DNA of 64,000 nt from Warburgia ugandensis. Lineage: Eukaryota > Streptophyta > Magnoliopsida > Canellales > Canellaceae. Shown piece after piece: positions 48,567-60,619 of the stretch. Within the stretch, counting starts at the first letter, position 1; the number at the start of each line of letters is the position of its first letter. The notes below the pieces were generated by a model, which saw only the letters and a list, made by a program, of their open reading frames with translations, was not told the DNA's origin and searched no databases. Made by a program: the position numbers and the translations under genes. The DNA is taken from NCBI GenBank assembly GCA_035236585.1, contig CP141128.1, positions 54,239,257 to 54,303,256 on the forward strand. The letters run 5' to 3'.

Positions 48567-51500
48567 TTCTACTATATACAGTCAAAAGATCTCGGGGTAC
48601 TTTTCTCGCATTTCTGACTCCGGTTCCCAAGTTTCTTCTTCCATGTGCGCATTTCTCCACAGAACTTTGACTAAGGGTATGTCCTTGTTCCGCAGCTTCT
48701 TATTCTTACGATCCCGAATCTCAACTGGTCTTGTCTCTAATCTGAGATCCTCCGTCATCTCTATGGGTACCTAGTCGATGACATGAGCGGGGTCAGGCAC
48801 GTACCTCCTTAGCATAGACACATGGAATACGTTATGCACTTCGGATAGCTGAGGGGGTAGCGCGATCCTGTAGGCCACTTTTCCCACTTTCTCCAGGATT
48901 TCGAAAGGTCCTATGTAACGCGGACTAAGCTTGCCTTTGATATCGAACCGCATAACTCCTTTAGTGGGAGATATCTTCAGGAAAACGTGCTCTCCTACGT
49001 CGAACTCCAATGGTCTCCTCCTTCGATTAGCATAGCTCTTTTGGCGGCTTTGAGCTGTGAGGAGGTGGCTTCTTATGAGTCTGACCTTCTCGGCACATTG
49101 CTCTACCAGCTCGGACCGGAGCACCCTGGATTCTCCAACTTCACTCCAACTGGTGGGTGATCGACAGGATCTCCCATAGAGCGCCTCGTATGGAGCCATG
49201 CCAATGCTTGACTGAAAGCTATTGTTGTACGCAAACTCGACTAGCGGTAGGTTTTCATCCCAACTCGGCTTCCAATCAAGGGCACAAGTCTGTAACATAT
49301 CTTCGACTATCTAGATTGTGCGCTCTGACTGTCCATCGGTCTGTGGATGGAAGGCTGTGCTATAGTTCAAGGAAGATCCTAAAGATTTTTGGACAGACTT
49401 CCAGAGTTGCGAAGTAAAGCGGCTATCCCTATCTGAAGTGATACTAAGGGATATACCATGTAGACTTACTATCTCTTTGATGTATAGCTGAGATAGGCTG
49501 TCAGTGGATTGGGTATGACGTATGGGAAGGAAATGGGCTGTCTTAGTTAATCTATCAACTATCACCCAAATCATGTCATGACCCTTAGAGGTCTTGGGTA
49601 GCCCTACGATGAAGTCCATTGTGATATGGTCCCATTTCCATTCGGGTAACTCAAGGGGTTGTAACAATCCCGCAGGTCTTTGATGTTCAGCCTTTACTTG
49701 TTGACATGTTAAACACTTTGCCACAAATTCCCCTATGTCTCTTTTCATACCATCCCACCAATATTGTTTCTTTAAGTGCCTGATACATCTTAGTCCCTCC
49801 TGGGTGTATTGTATACTTGGATCGATGAGCCTCTTTTAAAATTTCTTGTCTTAACTCTTCATTAGCTGGTACCACTAATCTTCCTTGCATGTAAATGCTA
49901 CCATCTTCCTTTTTTGTAAATCCTGGTTTTCCTATGGAAACTTGTACATCTGAATCTCCTTTCTGTTCTTGCTTAACTTTTTCATTAACAGCCGATTTTA
50001 TTGTTAGACCTGCCATAATGATCTTGTGCTTACTTATGTCTGGTTTCCATGTGATTACTTCTTGTAGTAGCTTTCATCTCTTGGTTAATAAACTTGCACA
50101 CATCCCTTGGGTTTTTCTGCTTAATGCATCAGCTACCACATTAGCTTTTCCAAGGTGATAATGAATGGAGAAGTCATAGTCTTTTAAGTATTCCATCCAT
50201 CTTCTTTGTCGCATGTTTAAGTCTTGTAGGGAAAAGATATATTTAAGACTCTTGTGATCTGTAAAAACTTCAAACTTTACCCCATATAAATAATGTCTCC
50301 ATATTCGCAAGGCCAAGACTATGGCTGCTAATTCCAAGTCATGGGTTGGGTAATTGACTTCATGCTTCTTGAGTTGTCACGAAGCATAAGCGATCACCTT
50401 CCCATGTTGCATAAGTACGCAGCCTAGCCCTTGTTGTGAGGCATCGCTATATATCTCAAATCCGCCACTTCCTGAAGGTAAGGTAAGGACAGGTGCGGTA
50501 GTCAACCTTCTTTTTAGTTCTTGGAAGCTTTCCTCACATTTATCAGTCCATTCAAATCTTGTGTCTTTCCTGGTCAGCTTAGTTAGAGGTAAAGCCATTT
50601 GTGAAAAACCTTCGATGAATCTTCTGTAATATCCAGCAAGTCCTAAGAAGCATCTTATTTCTGTGACTGTTTTAGGTCTTTCCCAGTTCTGTACTGATTC
50701 AACCTTAGTAGGGTCAACTGCTATGCCATCTTGAGATATAATGTGTCCTAAGAAATTAACCTTTTCCAGCCAAAATTCACATTTACTGAATTTTGCATAT
50801 AGCTTGTGTGCTCCTAGGGTGCTTAATGTTATCCTTAAATGTTCCATATGGTCTTCAGGAGTTTCAGAATATATTAATATATCATCCACAAACACTATGA
50901 TGAATTTATCTAAGTACTCCTTGAACACCCTATTCATGAGATCCATAAACGCGGCTGGAGCATTAGTCAAACCAAAGGACATCACTCTGAATTCATAATG
51001 GCCGTATCGAGTCCTAAAGGCTGTCTTGGGGATATCTTCTTCTCTAACTCGAAGTTCATGGTACCCTGATCGTAGATCAATCTTAGAGAAGACTCTAGTT
51101 GACTGAAGTTGATAAAAAAGATCATCAATTCGGGGAAGAGGGTACTTATTTTTAATGGTGACCCTATTTAGCATCCGATAGTCTACGCACAATCTCATTG
51201 AGCCATCCTTTTTCTTAACAAAAAGGACTGGAGCTCCCCACGGAGACACGCTAGGTCGTATGAACCCTTTGTCAAGTAGTTCCTGTAACTGGGTCTTCAG
51301 TTCTCTTAATTCTGCAGGAGCCACTCGGTAAGGAGCTTTGGAAATGGGGGAAGTACCGGGTATAAGGTCAATGATGAACTCAATTTCCCTTGGTGGAGGT
51401 AGACCTGGTAAGTCCTCAGGGAATACATCAGGGAATTCTTGGACAACCTCGACATTCTCAAGCTTTGGTTGGGGATTCTTGACGGATTCAATCTTGGCTA

Positions 51501-52838
51501 AGAAGAAGGGGCATCCTTGAGCAATGTGTTTAATTGCTTTCATGGCAGAGATAACACATGCTCCAGAAGAATCCTTTCTTCCTTGGAGGGTGAAAGTGTC
51601 TCTATTAGGTAGGGTAAAAGTGACATGCGTCTGACGACAATCAACAAAGGCTTGATGAAAGGCTAGCCAGTCCATACCTAGGATGATGTCGAAGTCAATC
51701 ATATCTAAGTGGATAAGGTTGGCATGTAACAAATGGTCCTTAATCAATATGGGGACATCCTGGAGGTAAGAATAAGTGGGGAGTGCCTGGCCTACAGGAG
51801 TCATGACTTCTAGAGTGAAGTCTAGGTCTTGTGGTATAATGTCTAAGGATGATGCAAATTCCCGGGATATGAAAGAATGAGTGGAGCCTGTATCAAATAG
51901 AACTTTTGCAGGTGTATCATAGATAGAAAGAATACCTTCAACGACTGCGTTTGATGCTTGGGCTTGGCTGGAAGTCAGGGCAAAGACACGTCCTTGGCTT
52001 TTTGGGACTTGATGCTCTTGCACTTTCCTTTTTGGACAGTTGCTAGAAAAATGTTCTAATTCTCCACAACTATAGCAAGTGATGTTGGAAGTGGGACATG
52101 GTTTGCCTGGATGGTTTCTGTTACACCTAGGGCATGCCTTCCAGTCTGGTCTTCTTCCTTTGTTTTCAAACGGCTTCTTGAACGGTGGCCTAGGTCCAGA
52201 TGACTGAAAGGGTCTCTTTCCTTTGTTCTTCATAGTGTTGATGTTCTTAGTTTCTCTTATTGCCTGATTCCTTTGATAATCTTTTTCATATAGGGAGGCC
52301 ATCTCTACTGCTTTGGCTACTGTGGAAGGTTGGAAACCTAGAACTCTGTTCCTGAGTCCTGGGTTGAGTCCGTCTACAAATCTTTCAGCTGCATCTTCTT
52401 CATCAGCACAAGCACGGGGTGCAAATCTTCGGAGGCTGATGAATTTACTTTCATACTGTTGGACGGTCATATTTCCTTGTTCTAAGTCCATAAATTCCTT
52501 TTCCTTTTGTTTCCTTATATGTTTAGGATAATATTTGTCATTAAAGACCTTTTTAAACTCTTCCCATCCTATTGTTTCTTGCTGATCAAAATAAGTTCTT
52601 TCTGCTGTTTCCCACCAAAAGGTAGCCTCTCCTCTAAACACAAATGTGGCCATGGGTACTTTTCTTTCTTCAGCTATGTTCATGGCCTTAAATATCTTTT
52701 CAATATCAATTAACCATTTTTCAGCTGTGGATGCTTCATCTTCTCCTGTGAATGAGGGAGCTAGTTTCTGAAACCTTTCTAACTGAACCTCAGTCCTGTC
52801 TATTGTTTTATCAGGGGAAGGATCTCGGGGGGTAGGAG
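48567..52838 (-). pseudogene. Chromovirus I gag-pol region
   Basis: The domains run right to left. Gag (about 52770-52080) contains [20 protein letters not shown] and ends in a CCHC zinc knuckle [14 protein letters not shown] (about 52077-52036). Aspartic protease follows with FDTGSTHSF near 51895. Reverse transcriptase (about 51350-50650) has LCVDYRMLN and the FVDD active site near 50890. RNase H is at about 50340-50100 ([27 protein letters not shown]). Integrase is at about 50000-49000, with CLTCQQVKAEHQRP in the zinc finger, MDFIVGLPKTSKGHDMIW and SDRDSRFTS in the core, then the GPY/F module. The chromodomain tail is at about 48770-48590. The polyprotein normally makes the virus-like particle, cDNA and integration complex. 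Fossil with about five breaks; the open frame that reaches 52866 begins in the neighbouring LTR and is not a natural start. Confidence 0.9.
52834..52838. repeat. Expected left target-site copy of element J (AGGAG)
   Basis: The five bases before the LTR start TGTGACGACC. The partner should lie beyond base 64000, so it cannot be confirmed here. Confidence 0.4.
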
Positions 52839-53258
52839 TGTGACGACCCGGGTTTTTGAAACACATTTTATAATATATTTTTCAAAGGCAAGGGCGTCCC
52901 CTTAGTAAATATTTTTTTTTTTTTTTTTTGGCAAAACAAAGCAGCGGAAATTCTTTTATTTTAAAACTTGTTTTGAAAACCCAAGTCACCACTTCATACA
53001 TAACATAAGTACAATTTGTGTACAAAATAAAATTCCATTGAAGGAATATGATTTTATTAAACTTCTAGGATCCATCCAGTGGTTCACAGTACACAACCCC
53101 TTGTATCTTTACAATACTTGTCCAAATACACAATTCAAATTACAAAGTTCTAAAGACAATACATGCTCTCTATACAATGTTTCAAGGGATATACCCTTAT
53201 TACTTATTCTTCACTAGTTCTTCAAGTCTTGAGCTCCTAAGTCTCCTTTCAGGTATCC

Positions 53259-53294
53259 GAGATATTGTAAACATTTGAACATTTACAATATCTC
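53259..53294. repeat. Conserved hairpin palindrome, element J 3' LTR
   Basis: Arms GAGATATTGTAAA and TTTACAATATCTC with a 10-base loop. Confidence 0.9.
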
Positions 53295-55403
53295 AAAGAA
53301 GCTATGCTTGGTAGGGGATAAGAATGTAAGTTATTGACAAGAAAATCTCAATATTCGACTATCCCATAATTCATTCTATCATAAACACATTCACAGTAAT
53401 TCACTATTATTTATATAAACATCTCATTTCCTTATCATTTGTGTTCACCTTTATACATACATAGTATATAAGAACAAATCCGTTTAAAATTGTAAAAATA
53501 ATCAATAATCATTTCCATACAAAACTCGATCAACTCCTTTCATTATAGGAGATTTGTATTTCAACTACATTATATCCTGGTTTTTCCCTTCCCCGGGAAA
53601 AATATTGGTAATATACAATTACCCGGCATTTCATCATGCCATCCTTTAAGGCATTTCACTATGCCAATTTCATATGCATCATAATGCAAAATAATCAAGG
53701 ACTACTATGCTTGCACTTCCGATCCGTACAAATACACTTCCTGGATAACTGCTCAATAATCCACTTATACCATTCTCAAGTGGAAATTACAATATCCATG
53801 TCCATATGGGAGGACCATGGCTGTCACAGAGGTGGCCTTCCCATAATTGCCCCACCCGACTTTTAGCCTTTCTTAGGCTTGGTATTCAACATCATCAAGT
53901 TTCGTAGAGTGGGTGGCCAAACCCTCTTAACTCTCTTAGCATAAGATCCCCGTGCTTATGCCTCGTTTAAAACAAAACCACAAGCCTCCAAGCTTGTATG
54001 TAAAATAATACTTATACATATCGACTATCTCATTCTGCTTAACTAGGGCTGGAATATTTTCTACTTTCCTATTCACTTAGGATTGTTCTCAATTCTCAAC
54101 TTATTTAATACTTATTTTCCTCATCATTTGGTTGGATCATATTTCAATTTGAGGTATTTACCTTAATATATTGGTATCATACATGTCAATACTTTCAAAA
54201 CATAAGATCATGTATTAGACATGTATCTTCATGTAAAGGCATTCTTAATAATCCACCTACCTCAATAAGGTATTCTTACTCCTGAAATCATTCATAGTCT
54301 CGATCAACATATATCTCACAAATCATATGTATAGGGTACATACTACATGGTCTTTGATCATCCTTATGTAGGATAATCTCGATTTCTTTCTTCCTTGAAT
54401 ATCATATATCCAAGGGTTTAATATCATCTATACAAATACTATCTATATCATACATAACAATCTAATTTACATTGATGTTTCTTTTTCCTTATTGTTTTTG
54501 ATCATACAAGATCTCATCTTGTTTGTTCATCCTTATCTCGCTTACTATTTTTATTAGGTTAGATAATTTGCTATCTTTTTATGTTCTTATTATTATTCAA
54601 CCAGTTAGTGTCTTACTTGGTTGAAGATAATTTATTTCTTCCCATCACTAGACAACTCCTTATTTCAGGATGACCAAGATTTACCGCTAAAGTTCCGCTT
54701 TCAAAAAGTGGTTAATACAACCTCATGTAAGCATGCTTCTAGACCTCTCTTACGTCAATGGGAGGTGAGGGAAAAGCACTTGGCTCTTGTATACCCCCTA
54801 TAACCACAATGTTCGTAGTCCACTGAGTGGTACTAGCTCAACCTTTGACAAGGTTCCTATGAGCTCTTTACCTTAAGTCCCTTCTAATTGATTTTAATTA
54901 ATTTCCATGGATATGCACAATGTCATCCATGGATGTTCATTATTTTCCTATTTTGGGCCAAGGAAATGATAAATCATTCCTTATATTGTCCTACTAACTA
55001 TAGCCCTTACTAAGTCAAAATCATTCATTCATCTTAGTTGTCCATGAATTTCTATATTTCATTAGTTTACATTTTTGGTGATTTATGCTCCTTATATCTT
55101 AACAATTACTTAACAATTGAATAAATTTTGACAATAAGTAATTCATCAACTTGAAAGCATAAATCAAATATAAGTTTAACAACTATATACTAACATTCTT
55201 CCTATGAATGTAACTTAAGATAGTGAAATAAAACTAACATGATCTTAAGTTATGAAACACATCTTCTATCATAATGAAATCATGTTTAAATCCTAATTTA
55301 CACTAACATGATCCTAAGATAATCAAATCTACTAACAAATTACTCATTTAGAGCATATCATACTAAAATTTAAAGATTACACTATCATGCTTTCTAACTT
55401 AGA

Positions 55404-55500
55404 ACATAAATCATATTTACACTTCTATATCCAATAAAAGACAATTAAAACCTAAAACATAAATCACATTTACACTTCTATATCCAATAAAAGACAATTT
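55404..55500. repeat. 53-bp tandem duplication in type 2 LTR
   Basis: Two units begin ACATAAATCATATTTACAC and ACATAAATCACATTTACAC and share CCAATAAAAGACAATT. The same pair occurs in the other LTR near 63170-63267, so it predates the insertion. Confidence 0.88.
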
Positions 55501-57312
55501 AAACTAATTTTATTAAGATTATTATAAACCTTTAAATATGATCCAACCATTAGATCTTAGGTGTTTTCCTTTAGATTAAGGGTTTTAATTACCTTTAGGG
55601 CTTTTAATCCATTAAGATCCAAAAATCTTATCCACTTGATTTTGTCACATTTCATCCATGATCTAACTGGATTCCATCATAATATCATCCCTTTAATCCA
55701 TCCCAAGGATCTGATCATACTTGATCTCATTGATCAAGTGGGTCCCTTTGTATTTTTTTTTTATTTTTTATTTTTAGGGTTTTTCTACCATAAAGGGTAG
55801 ATCCACTATTTTATCCAAGATCTGTACAAATTAACCATAGATATTACTTTATTACATTATTATATCATCACTAAAATAAATTTCCAAGATCTGATCACCT
55901 CAGATCTTGAAGATCTTAGAAATTGGACACTTATTTAAAAAAATACAGAAAAATACAGATATAATTTTTAGAAATATTATGACTTCATTAGAAACTAGAC
56001 ATTACAAGCTTTCCATAGCTTCTTTCTGATCTCAATTTGGAGTTCATATGACTCCACAATCTTAAATTGAAGTTTTCAGTCGCTCTTAGGGTCCGCATTT
56101 GATCCTGGGCCCACACCAGAATTAATCTCTCTCAATTGAGGGTCCAAACCTTGTTAGATTTTCTTGAAAATTGTACCCTAGGGGTTTTTGACCCTTCTGG
56201 ATTGATTGGAAAACTCAGAATTTCCATCCGAGCACTCTATCACCATAAATTGAAGGACTGGTATTTACTTTATTTTTACCATTTTTCATTCAAATTAAAG
56301 TACGTAAAAATAAAAATTATACTAAAACATAATAAATATGAATGGGAAGTAGTTCCACCTACCTGATTGGAGAAAAACATATATTTGATGCTCAATTTGA
56401 GAGAATTATCGGTTGATGATAATATAGCCCCGATTGTCTACCTTTTGTGGTTTTTCTGTTGTTGGAACCGTTGGATCTTGAAATTGTTTTGGGGCTTTTG
56501 TATATACTGTGGTAGAGGAGGTTATGGTCGGTGGAATTGATCAGATTTTTCTTGAACGGAGTGCCTAATTGAATTTAGGTCTCTTGTTCCACTTAGAAAG
56601 AGGAGAGAGAAATAAGAAAAATAGAGATTGGGGAGGGATGAATGAGAATTTGGGGCTGGAAACACCAAGGAAGATTTGGAAATTTCGTGGTTAAGGTTGT
56701 GAAAATTTTTGGAAATTTTTGGGACATATTTATAGCCAAATTTGAATTTTTTATCATTTCTTTTAATAAGATATTTTATTACTTTAGAATTTTTTATTAC
56801 AAGTGCATTCTCCATTCTCCACTACAATCTCCACTACATTCTCCACTACCAGCAATAATGCACTGAGCAATTATTGTTGCTTCTAGAACGTTGCCCCACT
56901 TTGTGGGCCCCACTTTTATGTAAAAGACGTTTTTGCCCTTATAACTCTAAAATTGGAGAAAAATAGGCATTATTTGTCCGAACTCGGAATCGAGCCTACT
57001 TAGTGGCGTTGGAATCGTATTTCTAAGTACTTCCTGAATATTGAGGTCTTATTTCTTGGATATGGAATATGGGTAAAATTACCATTTTGCCCCTAAATGG
57101 AGAAAAATAAGAAATTTTCATTTTAACTCGTAATTGAACGTACTTAATGTTGTTTCGATCGCTTTCCAAGCACATTCTTAATTTATATATTTTAATTCAT
57201 GATATAATCTCAATAAAAAGAGAATTTTCAATAACCTAATATTCCATAATTTCTAAAAATCAAACTTTATGAATTTGCCTTAATAAGTTACAAAAATTCA
57301 GTGGTCATTACA

Positions 57313-57345
57313 ATCTTCCCCTTATAATAATTTCGCCCTCGAAAT
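57313..57345 (-). other. Element J polypurine tract region
   Basis: The minus strand reads CAAATTTCGAGGGCGAAATT, then a purine run ATAAGGGGAAGAT directly before TGTAATGACC. It has the same layout as at 9992-10030. Confidence 0.72.
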
Positions 57346-60241
57346 TTGCATATCAACTCACTTAGAGTTTTCATAATTCTTTCATAGCCTTACACATGTG
57401 GCCTTACCACTTAAGGAAATCCTCTTTCTTTTATTCCTTTTTCAAACTACCTTCTTCTCAAAGGTATAAATCATATGATTGATTGCTATTAAAATGCTCA
57501 CACCTGTCTAACCTTACTTATGCATCATTCAATTAAGCTGAGTTTTGCTAGACTTTCCCAAAAGGATTAATAACTCTTAATCTAAGTTATCCTTTGGTTT
57601 CAAACCTTCTACTTGGCTACATTTTTACTCCTTACTTTCATCAATCTTTCCATACTTGAAAGTTTCCCATTCTATCTTCTATTGCTCACTCTCATTCTAT
57701 TTCAATATATAAAGTTTTTACATAGCTTTCTTACTATGTATAGTCCTTACACTAATAACATAGTGATTGGATTCTATATCTTCCACTATTGTTCTTTCTT
57801 TTTTTTAACAATCTTCCAATCTTTGGAAGTAATTATCTCTTTCCTTGTTCTTCCATTATTTGGAAGTGATTACTTTATTTCTATCCTACAATCCATACTT
57901 TACTAATTCTTTTTATTGAGAAATTTCTTTTCAAATTCTATCATTGAAGAGTGGTAACCTTGTGATGATTCTTTCCTCATTCTCACCACATCCATTGTTT
58001 TTGTAACACTCTTTGAGTGTCATTTTACTCGCATATACATTCCCGATCCTCTCTTTGTTATCCCTTTCTCGTATTCAAAACAATATTCTGAACCTTCTTA
58101 CCATCTATGATAATATTTATCTCTTTTTCTTTTACATATCTATTTATATGTCATGGGCTTCCAAAATTTCTAGATTATACATTTTCTCATACTTCTTTCA
58201 AGCATATCTCATAACCTTTATCATATCATACTAACTCTTAATTTGCAATATTCTTGATAATTATAATTAAAAGAGTTCTTATTGATTTTGAATTCATCCC
58301 TTCTTGAGTCTTTATAAACTCCATAATTTATCATTAACTCATTTAGGATTTATGTAATCCATTGCAAGATTGCACTAAATGTCCTTACGTTATAAAATCA
58401 GTAAGAGATATATTTCTCTAATTGTCATTGTCATTTCATATATTGATCTCACATTCTCCCTTTGTTGGGGTTAATTTCCATGCTATCCTTAAAATTTATA
58501 TAACCCTAAACTTTTTCTTTCTTCAATCAACATGTAACAAGATGATTGACAAGTTTTGTAAGCATCTAACATATATCCCATGAATGCCTTTGATTTCTTG
58601 AAATCTATTAAAATTTATATAACCTTAAAACTTGATTTCTTTAATCAAAATGTACACTTGCAACACATATATTCCATGAATTCTTTTGGTCTCCTTACAT
58701 CCATTTCCATATATCATTATTACTTCATCTAATATATTTCATTCTCCTCAACTTTATGAACATCATTTATCCAACTCATAGAACTTAAATTTTGTATTGA
58801 TTCTATACTTTGATGTTGCATTTCCAATTCTCAAATAATAATAATAAATTTTGAAAATGCTCATCCTTATAGAGAAAACGGATACTTAATTTCCTCAACA
58901 TCATTTATGTTCAATGCATCCTTATGGAGAACAAGGGTAATAAATTTCCTTAATAAACTCTTTCATGTTCAATGCATCCTTACATTGATCTTTCCATTTT
59001 CTTTTCCTAAAGAAAGTCGTTACTTTCATACCGTAAATTTCTATAATCACTCCTTAATCCTTAACATTTGTTCTTTCAGCTCATTCAAATAATTTGATGT
59101 TCTTTCCTCAACTATTATAGATATTTTCTCATTCAATCTCATGTAAGATTGAAAATCTCAAAATATCTTAAAGTTCTAACCACTTCTTTCTCCAAAAATT
59201 TGGATTTATGACTTATTCATAATCATCTTATTTTTCCAAACTCTACACTTAAGTTTAGATATTACTATTTGTTTATAGGTCTTCATTTGTTTCACCATCA
59301 ATTGTACTTCTCTTTACTATAATCCCAAAATTATTTTCAATATTCCCAAGTTATCATATCAATATTTCTCTAATCCTTGAAAATTCTTTTGTGCTAATTT
59401 CCACAATTAATTTATCATACCAATTTCATTTATATCTTAGGAATTTCATATTTGTTGTTCCATCAATAGGGCTATAATTTCTTTGTTAACCATACATCAT
59501 AATGGTTTAATTGTCTTTCTTAATAAGTTTGGGATCATATTTTTGTCCCTTTAACATATCAAACTATCTTCTCCCATTTCATTTTTATAAAGACCATCAC
59601 TTTATGTTCTGAAATTTTATCATTTCTTTATTAAATATTTTGCCTTTACTAAGTTTAGAGAGAAATTACTTACTTATCTCCTTATTCATCTTTACTTAAA
59701 ACTATCCTCATTTACAAAATTTTGAATTATCTCACTTATCTCTTCAATTTCCTCTATTTTGATGATTAATTTCATTTAACTAATTGTCATAATACCATAT
59801 ATGTAGCAATTATAATGCTTACACTTATATTTATTATATATTTTTTATTTTTATAATAATTCTGAAGCTTTCTCTTTGGCTTTTATTTCTCATAAATCTC
59901 CATTTCACCTTTTCTATAAGGTTGGAGTTTTTTTCCATCACATTTTCCAATCTATCACTTCTTTCTCTTTATCTCCATTCCTTCACTTAGCAATGGTCAT
60001 ATACATACTAGTATTGGTGTACTTTGTTCATACATATGTATGTTTACTCGTGACTTTAGGTTAGACCTCGAACATTATACCTTACATCCATTGTAATGTT
60101 TTCCTCATTGATTTTTATATCTTACTATTCCCTATATTGGAATTCTTACTTGCTGAATAATATTTCTAGTCCTTTCATCCAATAATATCTACTTGTACTA
60201 TACTATTCCTTCATAATAACTCCTTTTTATACTCATTCTTA

Positions 60242-60445
60242 ACTAATGAGTTTAACTCTTTTATTCTCATCTTTACTAATGAGTCAACTCTTTCCATATT
60301 TCTCAACTAATGAGTTTAACTCTTTCCTCACTAATGAGTCAACTCTTTGCATATTCTTCAACAATTGAGGCTACTCTTTCAAGACTTATCCCTCACTAAT
60401 GAGTCAACTCCTTCTATACTTATCTCTTACCTAATGAGTTTATCA
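60242..60445. repeat. Leader array of CTAATGAGT(C/T)AACTC motifs
   Basis: Six copies at about 60242, 60275, 60306, 60330, 60395 and 60431, spaced 24-65 bases. Three contain TGAGTCA, a bZIP/GCN4-type site; the other three read TGAGTTTA. They lie 160-370 bases inside the primer site. Confidence 0.75.
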
Positions 60446-60446
60446 C

Positions 60447-60528
60447 ATAACTCCTTCTCATCAACTAATAACTTATGTCTTATTCATATAACTCCTTCTC
60501 ATCAACTAATAACTTATCTCTTATTCAT
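60447..60528. repeat. 41-bp tandem duplication in element J leader
   Basis: Two adjacent units begin ATAACTCCTTCTCATCAACT and end TCTTATTCAT, differing at one or two bases. Confidence 0.85.
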
Positions 60529-60605
60529 TCACTAATCCTCATCCTTTAATTGATATTCATCTTCATATTGGACATGATGGTACTGCATCATGACCTGGAT
60601 GAATA

Positions 60606-60619
60606 GCTCGATAATTAAC
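60606..60619 (-). other. Element J primer binding site (worn or mis-sequenced)
   Basis: The plus strand reads AGCTCGATAATTAACC where element B has GGCTCTGATACCAACT. Position beside the LTR start and the shared leader text 'ttggacatgatgg' (B: 'ttggacatgctgg') support the call. Confidence 0.55.

Larger units (their letters stand above)
46443..52838 (-). mobile_element. Tekay/Del chromovirus I (best preserved, 5' side outside)
   Basis: Minus-strand element with a 3' LTR (46443-48566) and a gag-pol region (about 48567-52838). Its gag side is cut at 52838 by the insertion of element J, and the rest of it, including the 5' LTR, should lie beyond base 64000. It is inserted in the LTR of element L. 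The domain order protease-RT-RNase H-integrase-chromodomain, the GPY/F module and the LTR ends place it in Tekay/Del. About five breaks; otherwise the polyprotein is easily readable, so it is fairly young. Confidence 0.9.
52839..57312 (-). mobile_element. Element J, 3' LTR (type 2)
   Basis: The plus strand starts TGTGACGACCCGGGTTTT and ends GTGGTCATTACA, about 4.5 kb. It contains the hairpin palindrome (53259-53294), the conserved module (53800-53960), a 53-base duplication (55404-55500) and a minus-strand TATA motif near 56725. Open frames inside are chance. Confidence 0.9.
57346..60605 (-). mobile_element. Element J, non-coding interior
   Basis: About 3.25 kb, very AT-rich and pyrimidine-rich on the plus strand. 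There are no gag, RT, integrase or chromodomain motifs in any frame. The many short frames (for example 57613-57906, 58013-58234, 59876-60064) are low-complexity. Short tandem repeats occur in the leader at 60242-60528. Length and position match the interior of element B. Confidence 0.68.
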
